This document shows positions 8,671 to 17,188 of a stretch of DNA of 64,000 bases, in pieces. The DNA comes from Gemmobacter sp034519525. GTDB taxonomy: Bacteria; Pseudomonadota; Alphaproteobacteria; Rhodobacterales; Rhodobacteraceae. Position numbers and translations under genes: made by a program. The stretch lies in NCBI GenBank assembly GCA_034519525.1, contig JAXHOJ010000022.1:13212-77211 (forward strand). The letters run 5' to 3'. How positions within the stretch are numbered: position 1 is the first letter of the stretch; every line of letters begins with the position of its first letter. The notes under the pieces are model-generated. The model saw only the letters and a list, made by a program, of their open reading frames with translations. It was not told the DNA's origin and searched no databases.

Positions 8671-9362
8671 GCGGGGTCTTTCAGGCTGCCGGGAAGATCA
8701 TCAGGGGTGCGGGGCGCGCGGATGTGATCGAAGATCTTCAGCGGCCCGGCCAGCAGCGCCTTGCCCAGAGGATTGTCGCGCAGGCCCGCCTTGAACTTTT
8801 CGAACTGCATCACGCCGTCGATGCGGCGATCCAGAAAATCGCGGGTGTTTTCATGGCCCGGGCTGTCATCGCCCAGCCAGTACAGCACCGTGGCGGAATA
8901 GACGGCGGCCAGCGTGGCGCGTTTGGTATACCAGTTCACATCCTCGGACGTGTCGCCCAGCGCGCGCCAGATCGCATCGGCCGTGCCCCAGACCGCGCGC
9001 GCGCCTTCGGCGGCATTCTGTGGCAGGGCGAAGAAGGTGGTGCCACGGCGCACCAGCTCCTTGTCTTCGACCAGATCCAGCCGGGCCATCACGGCAGCAG
9101 CGATCCGGTCGCGAAAGCGCAGGGTCGCCAGATCCATGCCGGCCAGCGCCTGCACCATGCGGGCATCGCCCTGCTGGTGATAGGCCAAAGCCAGATCCAG
9201 CGGCCCGCGCGGAAAGAGCGTCGCCGCCAGCCCGGGCGCCACACCCGAATCAGCCAGCGCGGCTTTCAGCGTGGCGGGCGACCAGCCATCGAAGGGCACA
9301 TGGGCCAGCGCAGCCTCGATCACCGCCACGCGGGCGGAATTCAGCGGGTTTTCGGGTTCCAT
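8667..9362 (-). CDS. COQ9 family protein
   Basis: A 231-residue COQ9-family protein. In mitochondria COQ9 binds lipid and helps the COQ7 hydroxylation step of ubiquinone synthesis; a similar role in bacteria is inferred. The N-terminal helices (VAVIEAALAHVPFDGWS) look TetR-like, and the central VNWYTKRATLAAVYSATVLYWLGD and RRIDGVMQFEKFK segments are typical of the family. It is divergent from rpsU and overlaps the quinone oxidoreductase gene. The pairing of a ubiquinone factor with a quinone reductase is suggestive. Confidence 0.88.
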   Translation of the reverse strand: MEPENPLNSARVAVIEAALAHVPFDGWSPATLKAALADSGVAPGLAATLFPRGPLDLALAYHQQGDARMVQALAGMDLATLRFRDRIAAAVMARLDLVEDKELVRRGTTFFALPQNAAEGARAVWGTADAIWRALGDTSEDVNWYTKRATLAAVYSATVLYWLGDDSPGHENTRDFLDRRIDGVMQFEKFKAGLRDNPLGKALLAGPLKIFDHIRAPRTPDDLPGSLKDPA

Positions 9363-9469
9363 TCGGGGCCTCCTTTCCGGCGGATGGTAGACAAGCCTGC
9401 AACGCTTTGCTATGGGGCGCAGGCCTGCACATCAGTGCAACTCTAGCTTAGGAAGGTGGTGACAACCAC

Positions 9470-9676
9470 ATGCAGGTCAGCGTTCGTGACAATAACGTCG
9501 AACAGGCCCTTCGGGCCCTGAAGAAGAAGCTCCAGCGCGAAGGCGTGTTCCGCGAAATGAAGCTCAAGCAACATTTCGAGAAGCCGTCGGTCAAAAAAGC
9601 CCGTGAGCAAGCCGAAGCTGTCCGCCGTGCGCGCAAACTCGCGCGTAAAAAGGCGCAGCGTGAAGGCGGTCTTTAA
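9470..9676 (+). CDS. rpsU: 30S ribosomal protein S21
   Basis: The 68 residues match S21, a small basic protein of the 30S platform near the anti-Shine-Dalgarno region. It starts MQVSVRDNNVEQALRALKKK and ends in the usual lysine/arginine-rich tail. GGAAGGTGG lies upstream of the ATG. It is a single gene, divergent from the COQ9-family gene and followed by its own terminator at 9723-9755. Confidence 0.97.
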   Translation: MQVSVRDNNVEQALRALKKKLQREGVFREMKLKQHFEKPSVKKAREQAEAVRRARKLARKKAQREGGL

Positions 9677-9722
9677 GTAGACGTGTCTGAAAGCTGGGCG
9701 GGGCAACCCGCCTGACAAGATC

Positions 9723-9755
9723 AACCCCCGTCCGTTTGGCCGGGGGTTTTTCTTT
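9723..9755 (+). terminator. Intrinsic terminator of rpsU
   Basis: AACCCCCG pairs with CGGGGGTT across a ten-base loop, followed directly by TTTTCTTT. It lies 47 bases after the rpsU stop. Confidence 0.9.
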
Positions 9756-9809
9756 ATCTTACAGGATCACGATATCGTCGAAATCTTACAGGATCACGAT
9801 ATCGTCGAA
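9756..9809. repeat. Exact 27-bp tandem duplication at a gene end
   Basis: Positions 9756-9782 and 9783-9809 are identical and adjacent. The right copy contains the last seven codons and stop of the CAP/RTX gene, which reads minus and ends at 9786. The left copy lies just past that stop. Because 27 is a multiple of three, the extra copy is in the same frame and would again end with FDDIVIL and a stop. Confidence 0.95.
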
Positions 9810-10757
9810 GGCCAGTGCGGGGCGGCCATCCAGCGTGGCGATCAGCTGCCGCGCGCCTGCGCCATTGCCATCGGCATCGTAGAACAGCTTGCCGGTGGCC
9901 GCGAAGTAGATCAGGTGATCGTCGGCATCGCGCGCTGCGCCCCGGCGGAACTCTGCCGCCTCGACACTGCCGCCCAGAGCGGTGAAGACATCCCCCTCCA
10001 GCGCGATGCGGTCGCCCTGTGCCAGGCGGAAATCGGTGATCCGGTCACCGCCGGTATGCGCAAAGAAGAAGGTATCCGGCCCCGCGCCCCCGGTGAGCAC
10101 ATCGGCCCCCGCGCCGCCATCCAGCATATCGGCCCCGGCCCCACCCAGCAGCTTGTCCCGGCCGCCCTGCCCTGACAGATGATCGGCAAAGCCGGTGCCC
10201 TGCAATGTATCGGCCTTGCGCGTTCCCAGCAGCTTTGGCGGGGCGATATCGGCGGAATCGCTGAACCAGATGTGCATGATCGTCTCGCCGCCCGCGCGTT
10301 CGATGCCCACACCCATGGCGTTGAATTTCAGCTGCGACCAGATATCGCTGTTCGTCATCACCGCATCATGGCCGGGCGATCCCTGCCAGAGCTTCAGCGC
10401 CTGCTCGACCGAGCCACGGCCGCCGATATAGACCGAGATTTCATAGCCAAAGCCGGTAAAGCCGGTGCCGATGCGTGCGGGCGCTTCCCACATCACCGCA
10501 GGGTCACGGTGATCGCCGAAATAGGGCGCATCCGACCAGCTGTGCAAATTGGCACCCTCGGGCTGATCCAGATTGGGGATCAGGATGTTGTGCACGGTAT
10601 CCATGGCATGGCGCCCGGCGGTGATCGTCAGCGCCTGCGACAGCGGGATCGGGTCCAGCCCGAATTGGGCGCGATACTGGCTGACCAGCTTGTAGAGCTT
10701 GAATTCCTCAAGGCTCAGGCCGTCATTGGCGGTGGGGTTGTAGATGTCGACGGTCAT
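9786..10757 (-). CDS. CAP-domain protein with RTX calcium-binding repeats
   Basis: A 323-residue protein with no N-terminal signal peptide. A CAP/SCP-like domain spans about 15-175 (LVSQYRAQFGLDPIPLSQAL, then GSVEQALKLWQGSPGHDAVM). It is followed by glycine/aspartate nonapeptide repeats at about 190-235 (GGAGADMLDGGAGADVLTGG). The tail (DGRPALAFDDIVIL) is the hydrophobic type common in type I secretion substrates. It is probably exported by an ABC/HlyD/TolC system encoded elsewhere and folds on binding calcium outside the cell. GGAGAT precedes the ATG at 10757; a longer upstream reading is rejected. The last codons are duplicated downstream of the stop. Confidence 0.88.
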   Translation of the reverse strand: MTVDIYNPTANDGLSLEEFKLYKLVSQYRAQFGLDPIPLSQALTITAGRHAMDTVHNILIPNLDQPEGANLHSWSDAPYFGDHRDPAVMWEAPARIGTGFTGFGYEISVYIGGRGSVEQALKLWQGSPGHDAVMTNSDIWSQLKFNAMGVGIERAGGETIMHIWFSDSADIAPPKLLGTRKADTLQGTGFADHLSGQGGRDKLLGGAGADMLDGGAGADVLTGGAGPDTFFFAHTGGDRITDFRLAQGDRIALEGDVFTALGGSVEAAEFRRGAARDADDHLIYFAATGKLFYDADGNGAGARQLIATLDGRPALAFDDIVIL

Positions 10758-10840
10758 GTCATCTCCGGTATCTGGGATATGTCTTTGTGTGAAATTCCTG
10801 AAAAGATACGCGCCCTGACCCGAAGCTGGCAAGTCGTGCG

Positions 10841-11299
10841 TCAGACGGCATAGGCCGTGGTCTTGACCACGGTGCGCAGGGCGAAGCTGCTTTGCATCTG
10901 CGCCACACCGGGCAGGCGCGACAGATACTGCCGGTGGATGCGGGCGAAATCTTCGGTATCCTGCGCCATGATCTTCAGCAGGTAATCGGCGCTGCCCGCC
11001 ATCAGGTGACATTCCAGAATATCGGGGATGCGGGCCACCTGGCGTTCGAAGGCATCCAGCAGTTCGTCCGCCTGGCCCTGCAGGGTGATTTCCACGAAGA
11101 CCGTGGTGGGGCGGCCCAGGCGGCGCGGATCCAGCAGTGCGACGTAACCCGCGATGAACCCCTCTTCCTCCAGCCGCTGCACGCGGCGGTGGCAGGCCGA
11201 GGCAGACAGGTTCACCTGTTCGGAAAGTTCGGCATTGGTGATGCGGCCGTTCTTCTGCAAGACGGTCAGGATGCGGCGGTCTGTTGCGTCAAGTTCCAT
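10841..11299 (-). CDS. Lrp/AsnC family transcriptional regulator
   Basis: A 152-residue regulator with an N-terminal helix-turn-helix (DATDRRILTVLQKNGRITNAELSEQVNLS) and a C-terminal RAM effector domain (from about residue 65). It is divergent from alanine dehydrogenase, the usual place for the Lrp-type activator of that gene, which responds to alanine or other amino acids. The 157-base gap between the two starts should contain its binding sites. Control of ald is inferred from position. Confidence 0.92.
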   Translation of the reverse strand: MELDATDRRILTVLQKNGRITNAELSEQVNLSASACHRRVQRLEEEGFIAGYVALLDPRRLGRPTTVFVEITLQGQADELLDAFERQVARIPDILECHLMAGSADYLLKIMAQDTEDFARIHRQYLSRLPGVAQMQSSFALRTVVKTTAYAV

Positions 11300-11456
11300 G
11301 ATACTGGTGATTTCTTCGGCTAAACTGCGGTTTCATGCAGAAAGCTACGGCCAAGCCGCCCCCTGCGCCAGAGAAATCACATTCTTTCCACCGATTCTGC
11401 CGCAGGCTGGCTGGCACAGACCGCGGCGGGAGACGCGGGCCACAGGGAGAGAGACC

Positions 11457-12575
11457 ATGAAGATCGGATGCCCGAAAGAAATCAAACCGCAGGAGTTTCG
11501 CGTTGGGATGACACCCAACGCGGTCCGCGAGGCAGTGGCCCATGGCCATCAGGTGAGCATCGAAACCGGGGCCGGAACGGGTGCCGGTTTTTCTGATTCA
11601 GATTACATCGCAGCCGGGGCCACCATGCTGGGCACGGCGGAAGAGGTCTTCGCCGGGGCCGAGATGATCGTGAAGGTGAAGGAACCGCAGGCGGTGGAAC
11701 GTACCCGGCTGCGCGAGGGGCAGGTGCTGTTCACCTATCTGCATCTGGCGCCCGATCCGGCGCAGACGGCCGATCTGCTGGCCTCGGGCGTGACGGCGAT
11801 TGCCTATGAAACCGTGACGGATGACCGCGGCGGGCTGCCGCTGCTGGCGCCGATGTCAGAGGTGGCGGGGCGGCTGGCGCCGCAGGTCGGTGCCTGGACG
11901 CTGCAGAAGGCCAATGGCGGGCGCGGCGTGCTGCTGGGCGGGGTGCCCGGTGTCAGCCCGGCCAAGGTGCTGGTGATCGGCGGTGGCGTGGTGGGCACCC
12001 ATGCGGCGCGGGTGGCGGCCGGGATGGGCGCCGATGTGACGGTGATCGACCGGTCAGTGCCCCGGCTGCGCTATCTGGACGATGTCTTTGGTCGCCAGTT
12101 CAAGAACGCCTATGCCAGCGCCGGCAACACCATCGAGCTGGCGCGCGAGGCCGACATGATCATCGGTGCCGTGCTGATCCCCGGCGCGGCGGCGCCCAAG
12201 CTGATTTCCCGCGCGCAGCTGGCCGAGCTGAAACCCGGCGCCGCGCTGGTGGATGTGGCGATTGATCAGGGCGGCTGTTTCGAGACCTCGCGTGCCACGA
12301 CGCATCAGGACCCGGTCTATGAGGTGGATGGCATCATGCATTATTGCGTGGCCAATATGCCGGGCGCGGTGGCCCGCACTTCAACCCTGGCGCTGGGGAA
12401 TGCCACCCTGCCCTTCCTGCTGGCGCTGGCCGACAAGGGCTGGAAACGCGCCTGCGCCGAGGACCGGCACCTGATGGCCGGGCTGAACACCCACAAGGGC
12501 AAGCTGACCTATGCAGCGGTGGGCGCGGCGCTGGGGCTGCCGTCGATTGCGGCGAGCGAGGCGCTGGATATCTGA
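11457..12575 (+). CDS. ald: Alanine dehydrogenase
   Basis: A 372-residue NAD-dependent L-alanine dehydrogenase that interconverts alanine with pyruvate and ammonia in the cytoplasm. It begins MKIGCPKEIKPQEFRVGMTP. The dinucleotide site is VLVIGGGVVGTHAARVAAGM (about 168-187). Other family segments include YLHLAPDPAQT and HYCVANMPGAVARTST near the C-terminus. GGGAGAGAGACC precedes the ATG. The divergent Lrp-type gene is the likely regulator. Confidence 0.96.
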   Translation: MKIGCPKEIKPQEFRVGMTPNAVREAVAHGHQVSIETGAGTGAGFSDSDYIAAGATMLGTAEEVFAGAEMIVKVKEPQAVERTRLREGQVLFTYLHLAPDPAQTADLLASGVTAIAYETVTDDRGGLPLLAPMSEVAGRLAPQVGAWTLQKANGGRGVLLGGVPGVSPAKVLVIGGGVVGTHAARVAAGMGADVTVIDRSVPRLRYLDDVFGRQFKNAYASAGNTIELAREADMIIGAVLIPGAAAPKLISRAQLAELKPGAALVDVAIDQGGCFETSRATTHQDPVYEVDGIMHYCVANMPGAVARTSTLALGNATLPFLLALADKGWKRACAEDRHLMAGLNTHKGKLTYAAVGAALGLPSIAASEALDI

Positions 12576-12875
12576 GGGGGAGAGGGTGGGAGACCCCGGC
12601 CTTGGGAGGGGCCGGGGAGGCCATGCAAGTCTTGCCCGTCTGGCTGCCGAGGCGATTGAACCCGCGACCTGCCCGAAATGGCCGCGACCAGCGGCCCGGG
12701 CAGCGCATGCCCGCCCCCCGGGCAGGCGCTTTGGCGACGCCAGCGCGACGATTGTGGTCAGCCGGACTTGGCAGCATAAAGCAAGGACCACAGGTGTTGG
12801 TGCGCCTTCCCGCAGGCCTGCGCCGCCCTCTGGTCCTCGGGGTGCAGGAAAGCAAATTCTGTCCGTCCCGCTGCC
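12576..12875. other. Intergenic region with no recognised gene
   Basis: These 300 bases separate ald from the convergent mscL terminator. Open readings cross it on both strands, but none has a sensible start, ribosome site or recognisable product. A stretch near 12650-12670 reads on the minus strand like part of a tRNA T-arm (GGGTTCAAT), but no paired stem or anticodon arm fits around it. GGGCAGCGCATGC faces a partial complement near 12700-12730. Confidence 0.5.
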
Positions 12876-12916
12876 CACAAAACGCAAAGCCCCCCACCCA
12901 GCGGCAGGGGGCCTTT
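12876..12916 (-). terminator. Intrinsic terminator downstream of mscL
   Basis: On the minus strand GGCCCCC pairs with GGGGGCTT across a loop of about 12 bases and is followed by TTTGCGTTTT. It lies 14 bases past the mscL stop. Confidence 0.75.
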
Positions 12917-12930
12917 CTTTTCCGTCCCGC

Positions 12931-13374
12931 TTACTTGCGCAGCGTATCCCGGATCTCGATCAGCACTTCCAGCTCCGTCGGCCCCTTGGGGGCGGCGGCT
13001 TCGGCGGCGGCGGCGGTGGCTTCTTTCTTCGCCACGCTGTCTTTCAGCTTGTTCACGGCCTTCACCAGCAGGAACACCACCCAGGCGATGATGACAAAGT
13101 TGATGACGGCGGTGATGAAAGACCCATAGGCGAAAACCGGGGCGCCCGCGTCCTTGGCGGCGGCGAGCGACGGATAGACGGTTTCATCCGACAGGCTGAG
13201 GTTGAGGAAGAGGTTGGAAAAATCCACCCCGCCCGTCACCACGCCGATGATCGGGTTGATGAGGTCAGAGACCAGCGAATTGACGATGGCGGTGAAGGCC
13301 GCCCCGATGATGATACCCACGGCCAGATCAACGACATTGCCACGGGCGATGAAATTCTTGAACTCGTTCAGCAT
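12931..13374 (-). CDS. mscL: Large-conductance mechanosensitive channel
   Basis: A 147-residue MscL that opens under membrane tension to release solutes in hypo-osmotic shock. It has the N-terminal amphipathic helix MLNEFKNFIARGNVVDLAVG, the first membrane helix (IIIGAAFTAIVNSLVSDLIN), a periplasmic loop, and a second helix (FITAVINFVIIAWVVFLLVK). The C-terminus is an alanine-rich linker and a cytoplasmic helix (LEVLIEIRDTLRK). It stands alone with a terminator downstream. Confidence 0.97.
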   Translation of the reverse strand: MLNEFKNFIARGNVVDLAVGIIIGAAFTAIVNSLVSDLINPIIGVVTGGVDFSNLFLNLSLSDETVYPSLAAAKDAGAPVFAYGSFITAVINFVIIAWVVFLLVKAVNKLKDSVAKKEATAAAAEAAAPKGPTELEVLIEIRDTLRK

Positions 13375-13516
13375 GATGCTGTCCCTTGCTTGTCCGCCTT
13401 TCTGGCGGTTTCCAGTTCTGCATGCACAGATGCGCGGGCACTATCGCACAGTCAAACCGGTTTTGTGATCGGGAAAACGCGCCTAGCCTGCGCAAATCCC
13501 AGAACCCGGAGGTTTC

Positions 13517-14212
13517 ATGACCACGCTTGCCGATTTTCCGATCACCCGCCGCTGGCCCGCCACCCGGCCCGGGGCGATTCAGCTTTATTCCCTGCCCACA
13601 CCGAACGGCATCAAGGTCTCGCTGGCGCTGGAGGAGATGGGGCTGGATTACGAGCCGCATCTGGTGAGCTTTGCCACCAATGACCAGCTGAGCGCAGAGT
13701 TTCTGAGCCTGAACCCCAACAACAAGATCCCGGCGATCATCGACCCGCAGGGGCCGGGCGGGCAGCCGCTGGCGCTGTTTGAAAGCGGGGCGATCCTGAT
13801 CTATCTGGCCGAGAAATCGGGGAAGTTCCTGCCGGATGCCCGGCGCTACGAGGTGCTGCAATGGCTGATGTGGCAGATGGGCGGGCTGGGGCCGATGTTC
13901 GGGCAGCTGGGCTTCTTCCACCATTTCGCCGGGAAAGACATCGAAGACCCGCGCCCGAAGGAACGCTATCGCGCCGAGGCCGCGCGGCTGTTGAAGGTGC
14001 TGGATGGTGCGCTGGAGGGGCGCGACTGGATCGCCGGGGAATATTCGATTGCCGATATGGCGATCGGGCCCTGGCTGAATACGCTGGTCAACTACTATCA
14101 GGCGGGCGAGATCGTCGGCTGGGCCGACCTGCGCAATGTGCCCGCCTATCTGGCGCGGTTCCTGGCGAGGCCCGAGGTGCAGCGGGCGATGAACATCCCG
14201 GCGCGGGGATAA
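13517..14212 (+). CDS. Glutathione S-transferase family protein
   Basis: A 231-residue GST resembling the YfcG/nu-class type. The thioredoxin-like N-terminal domain has IQLYSLPTPNGIKVSLALEEMGLDYEPH and LNPNNKIPAIIDP. ESGAILIYLAEKSGKFLP provides the usual glutathione-contacting Glu-Ser. The helical C-terminal domain has WIAGEYSIADMAIGPWLN. It may act as a disulfide-bond reductase or conjugating enzyme; the exact substrate is unknown. Its end abuts a palindromic repeat pair at 14215-14338. Confidence 0.9.
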   Translation: MTTLADFPITRRWPATRPGAIQLYSLPTPNGIKVSLALEEMGLDYEPHLVSFATNDQLSAEFLSLNPNNKIPAIIDPQGPGGQPLALFESGAILIYLAEKSGKFLPDARRYEVLQWLMWQMGGLGPMFGQLGFFHHFAGKDIEDPRPKERYRAEAARLLKVLDGALEGRDWIAGEYSIADMAIGPWLNTLVNYYQAGEIVGWADLRNVPAYLARFLARPEVQRAMNIPARG

Positions 14213-14214
14213 GG

Positions 14215-14338
14215 CCCCCCTCACCCTGCCCTCTCCCCCCTGGGGGAGAGGGTGGTGCGGCACGGGCAGGATAGGATGCGCGCCGTGGGATAGTGCGGGA
14301 AAGCCCTCTCCCCACGGGGGAGAGGGTTGGGTGAGGGG
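14215..14338. repeat. Facing pair of palindromic repeats
   Basis: Two copies of the CTCTCCCC/GGGGAGAG element lie head to head. The left copy (14215-14254) begins CCCCTCACCCTGCCCTCTCC; the right copy (14304-14338) ends GGGGGAGAGGG, TTGGGTGAGGGG. The outer flanks CCCCTCACC and GGGTGAGGGG are complementary, so the whole 124 bases can fold as one large structure. A single copy occurs at 4438-4475. Confidence 0.8.
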
Positions 14339-14408
14339 TTCAGCCCCGCATTTGCAACCGTCGCCCGTTTCTGCCATATCCAGCGCCATTCCCGCATACG
14401 AGGGCCAT

Positions 14409-15302
14409 ATGGCTGACGATCTGCACACCATCGACGATGCCGATGACATTCACCCGCTGTTCCACGGCGCCCCGTCCTCGACGGAGTTTCGCAAGCTGCG
14501 CAAACGGCTGGTGCGCGAGGTGCGCGAGGCGATTGATCATTACGGCATGATCCAGCCGGGCAGCCGCTGGCTGGTCTGCCTGTCAGGCGGGAAAGACAGC
14601 TATACCCTGCTGGCTGTGCTGCATGAGCTGAAATGGCGCGGGCTTCTGCCGGTCGATCTGCTGGCCTGCAATCTGGATCAGGGTCAGCCCAATTTTCCGG
14701 CCACCGTGCTGCCCGACTTTCTGAAGAAGATGGGCGTCGAACACCGCATCGAATATCAGGATACCTATTCGGTGGTGATGGACAAGATCGGGCCGGGCAA
14801 GACCATGTGCAGCCTGTGTTCGCGGCTGCGGCGCGGCAACCTCTATCGCATCGCGCGCGAAGAGGGCTGTTCCGCCGTGGTGCTGGGCCATCACCGTGAC
14901 GACATGCTGGAAACCTTTTTCATGAACCTGTTCCACGGCGGGCGGCTGGCCACCATGCCGCCAAAACTGGTGAACGAGGAAGGCGATCTGTTCGTATATC
15001 GACCACTGGCCTTTGTGGCCGAAGCCGATTGCGAGAAATTCGCCCGTGCGATGAACTACCCGATCATTCCCTGTGATCTTTGCGGCAGCCAGGAAGGCCT
15101 GCAGCGTCAGCAGGTGAAGCAACTGCTGGACGGCTGGGAGGCGCGCAGCCCGGGCCGTCGGCAGGTGATGTTCCGCGCATTGATGAATGTGCGGCCCTCG
15201 CATCTGCTGGACCCCGGGATTTTTGATTTCCTCGGCCTGTCGATCGCATCGAAACCCGAAGAAATTGACGAAAATATTCCGCATCTGAAGGACGCGCATT
15301 AA
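14409..15302 (+). CDS. ttcA: tRNA 2-thiocytidine(32) synthetase
   Basis: The 297 residues match TtcA, which uses ATP and an iron-sulfur cluster to thiolate C32 in certain tRNAs. The PP-loop SGGKDS is at 59-64. The cluster-binding cysteines are C134/C137 (CSLCSRLRRG) and C222 (PCDLCGSQ), matching the spacing of the E. coli enzyme. HHRDDMLETFFMNLF is also typical. The start at 14409 follows GAGGG; the upstream in-frame reading runs into the palindromic repeats. Confidence 0.95.
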   Translation: MADDLHTIDDADDIHPLFHGAPSSTEFRKLRKRLVREVREAIDHYGMIQPGSRWLVCLSGGKDSYTLLAVLHELKWRGLLPVDLLACNLDQGQPNFPATVLPDFLKKMGVEHRIEYQDTYSVVMDKIGPGKTMCSLCSRLRRGNLYRIAREEGCSAVVLGHHRDDMLETFFMNLFHGGRLATMPPKLVNEEGDLFVYRPLAFVAEADCEKFARAMNYPIIPCDLCGSQEGLQRQQVKQLLDGWEARSPGRRQVMFRALMNVRPSHLLDPGIFDFLGLSIASKPEEIDENIPHLKDAH

Positions 15303-15362
15303 CAAAGCCGGAAGGGCTGCGCCCTAGCCTGCCATCGGGGGCCGATCCTGGCCCGTTTGCCG

Positions 15363-16925
15363 ATGAGGATTCGCCGGATGCTGCAGGGGATGCGGAACAG
15401 GCTTTGCAACGGGATGGTGCGGCTGGCGGCATGGCTGCGCAAGCCGGAGCTGATGGTGTTCCTGCCCGCCATCACACTGGCTGCCTTCTGGATCGGTGGC
15501 GAAAGGATGCTGCTGATGGTCGCGCTGGGGATGCCGCTGGTATTTCTGATGGCCGGGGCTTTCCGCTTTCACGAACCGCCGCCGCCCGCGCTGGTGGAAG
15601 GGTTCAATGGTCTGGCCTTTCGCCCGCAGATCATCGCCCTGCTCGACCGTATTTTGCAGGATGCCCCGGTGACAGGCCGCAACACGGCCTGTCTTGTGCT
15701 GCAGTTTGACGAGGTGGATCTGCTGCTGGATCGCCACGGCCGCGCCGCACAGACGGAAATGATTGCCCGCAGCGCGGAACGGATCTGCGCGGCCCTGCGT
15801 GAAGGCGATGTCGTCGCGCGGCTGGAGGGCGGCGGGCTGGCCGTGGCGCTGGCTCCGCAGCGTCGGCTGGATCTGGAGGGGATGGTGCAGCTGGCCGCAC
15901 GGCTGCAGGCCGCCATCGCACCGCCGATCAGCATTGATGCGGCGCGGCATTATGTCAGCTGTTCCATCGGGTTCTGTCTGGGTGCGCAATTGCCGGATGC
16001 CCTGGGCGCCGGGCTGCTGGATGCCGCGCAGGTTGCCGCGGACGAAGCCTTGCGCAATGGCCCCGGCGCCATCCGTGGCTTTTCATCTGAAATGCCGCGC
16101 AAACGGGCTGACCGCGATGCGCTGCGTCATGTGCTGGAGGCGGCGCTGGACAGCGGCGAGATCCGCGCCCATTTCCAGCCGCAGATTTCGACCGATACCG
16201 GCACGGTTTCGGGGTTCGAGGCGCTGGCGCGCTGGCATCACCCCGAAAGGGGCATCGTGCCCCCCGCCGAATTTCTGGGTGCGCTGGAGGATGCGGGCCT
16301 GTCGGAACGGCTGGGCGAGACCATGCTGTTCGAGGCCCTGTCGGCCCTGACGCGCTGGGATCGCGCAGGGGAATGGGTGCCTGCGGTGGCGGTGAACTTT
16401 TCGGCGGCAGAGTTGCGCAACCCCCGGCTGGTGGAGCGTATCCAGTGGGAGCTGGACAGGTTCGGCCTGCCCCCCGAACGGCTGACAATCGAAGTGCTGG
16501 AAACGGTGGTGGCGGGCACGGAAAATGACATGATCGTGCGCAATATCGCGGCGCTGGCCCGGCTGGGCTGCGGCATCGATCTGGATGATTTCGGCACCGG
16601 CCATGCGGGCATCACCAATATCCGGCGGTTTTCCGTCCGCCGCCTGAAGATCGACCGCAGCTTCGTGACGCGGGTGGATGAGGACCGCGAGCAGCAGAAG
16701 ATCGTATCGGCCATCCTGTCGCTTGCAGAACAGCTGGGAATGGAAACATTGGCCGAAGGGGTGGAGACCCAGGGGGAACATGCGATGCTGGCGCAGCTGG
16801 GCTGTGGCCATGTGCAGGGTTTTGGCATCGGGCGCCCGCTGCCGTTCGAACAGACGCGGGCCTGGATGGCCGATCACCCTGCCCGCCCTCCTGCGCCCCC
16901 GCGGATCGGACATCGCGCGCGATAA
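15363..16925 (+). CDS. Cyclic-di-GMP phosphodiesterase (degenerate GGDEF plus EAL)
   Basis: About 520 residues. Two membrane segments (about 30-65) are followed by a GGDEF-like domain in which the signature reads EGGGLA, so cyclase activity is unlikely. The EAL domain (about 255-505) looks active: FEALARW (Glu near 286), NFSAAEL, EVLETVV, DDFGTG, LKIDRSF, AEGVET and QGFG are all present. It should hydrolyse c-di-GMP to pGpG at the inner membrane. An ATG five codons later (15378) has a better-spaced GAGG and may be the true start. It stands between ttcA and yidC. Confidence 0.9.
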   Translation: MRIRRMLQGMRNRLCNGMVRLAAWLRKPELMVFLPAITLAAFWIGGERMLLMVALGMPLVFLMAGAFRFHEPPPPALVEGFNGLAFRPQIIALLDRILQDAPVTGRNTACLVLQFDEVDLLLDRHGRAAQTEMIARSAERICAALREGDVVARLEGGGLAVALAPQRRLDLEGMVQLAARLQAAIAPPISIDAARHYVSCSIGFCLGAQLPDALGAGLLDAAQVAADEALRNGPGAIRGFSSEMPRKRADRDALRHVLEAALDSGEIRAHFQPQISTDTGTVSGFEALARWHHPERGIVPPAEFLGALEDAGLSERLGETMLFEALSALTRWDRAGEWVPAVAVNFSAAELRNPRLVERIQWELDRFGLPPERLTIEVLETVVAGTENDMIVRNIAALARLGCGIDLDDFGTGHAGITNIRRFSVRRLKIDRSFVTRVDEDREQQKIVSAILSLAEQLGMETLAEGVETQGEHAMLAQLGCGHVQGFGIGRPLPFEQTRAWMADHPARPPAPPRIGHRAR

Positions 16926-17188
16926 GCTGTATGCCGACCCGCCGGATCCGAGGAACCGTCGCCCGCAGAGCTTTGACACGGGCACAGCGCCCGGCCAAGG
17001 TAGGTAACGGATTTACGCAAACTGCTGACAGGTGATGGCTGAAAACCGCAAAAGCCTGCGGGCCGCGCCAGTCATCCCCCCTGCTTCGCCCTGCCAGACC
17101 GGAAAACCGCTTGACCTTTCCGCCCCCCTTCTGTTGAACCACGCTGACCCTGAAAGGGCAAACCTGCAAAGGACGGTGGGGATCGCAA

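Noticed and set aside
12640..12700. A tRNA gene on the minus strand
   Set aside because: A GGGTTCAAT-like T-loop is present, but the T-stem does not pair and no acceptor or anticodon arm fits.
12511..13683. A 390-codon plus-strand open reading between ald and the GST gene
   Set aside because: It overlaps the end of ald, all of mscL in antisense and the start of the GST gene, and has no coherent domain.
17032..17188. A small gene upstream of yidC starting MAENRKSLRA
   Set aside because: The frame continues deep into yidC with no stop, shows no known family, and lacks a good ribosome site.
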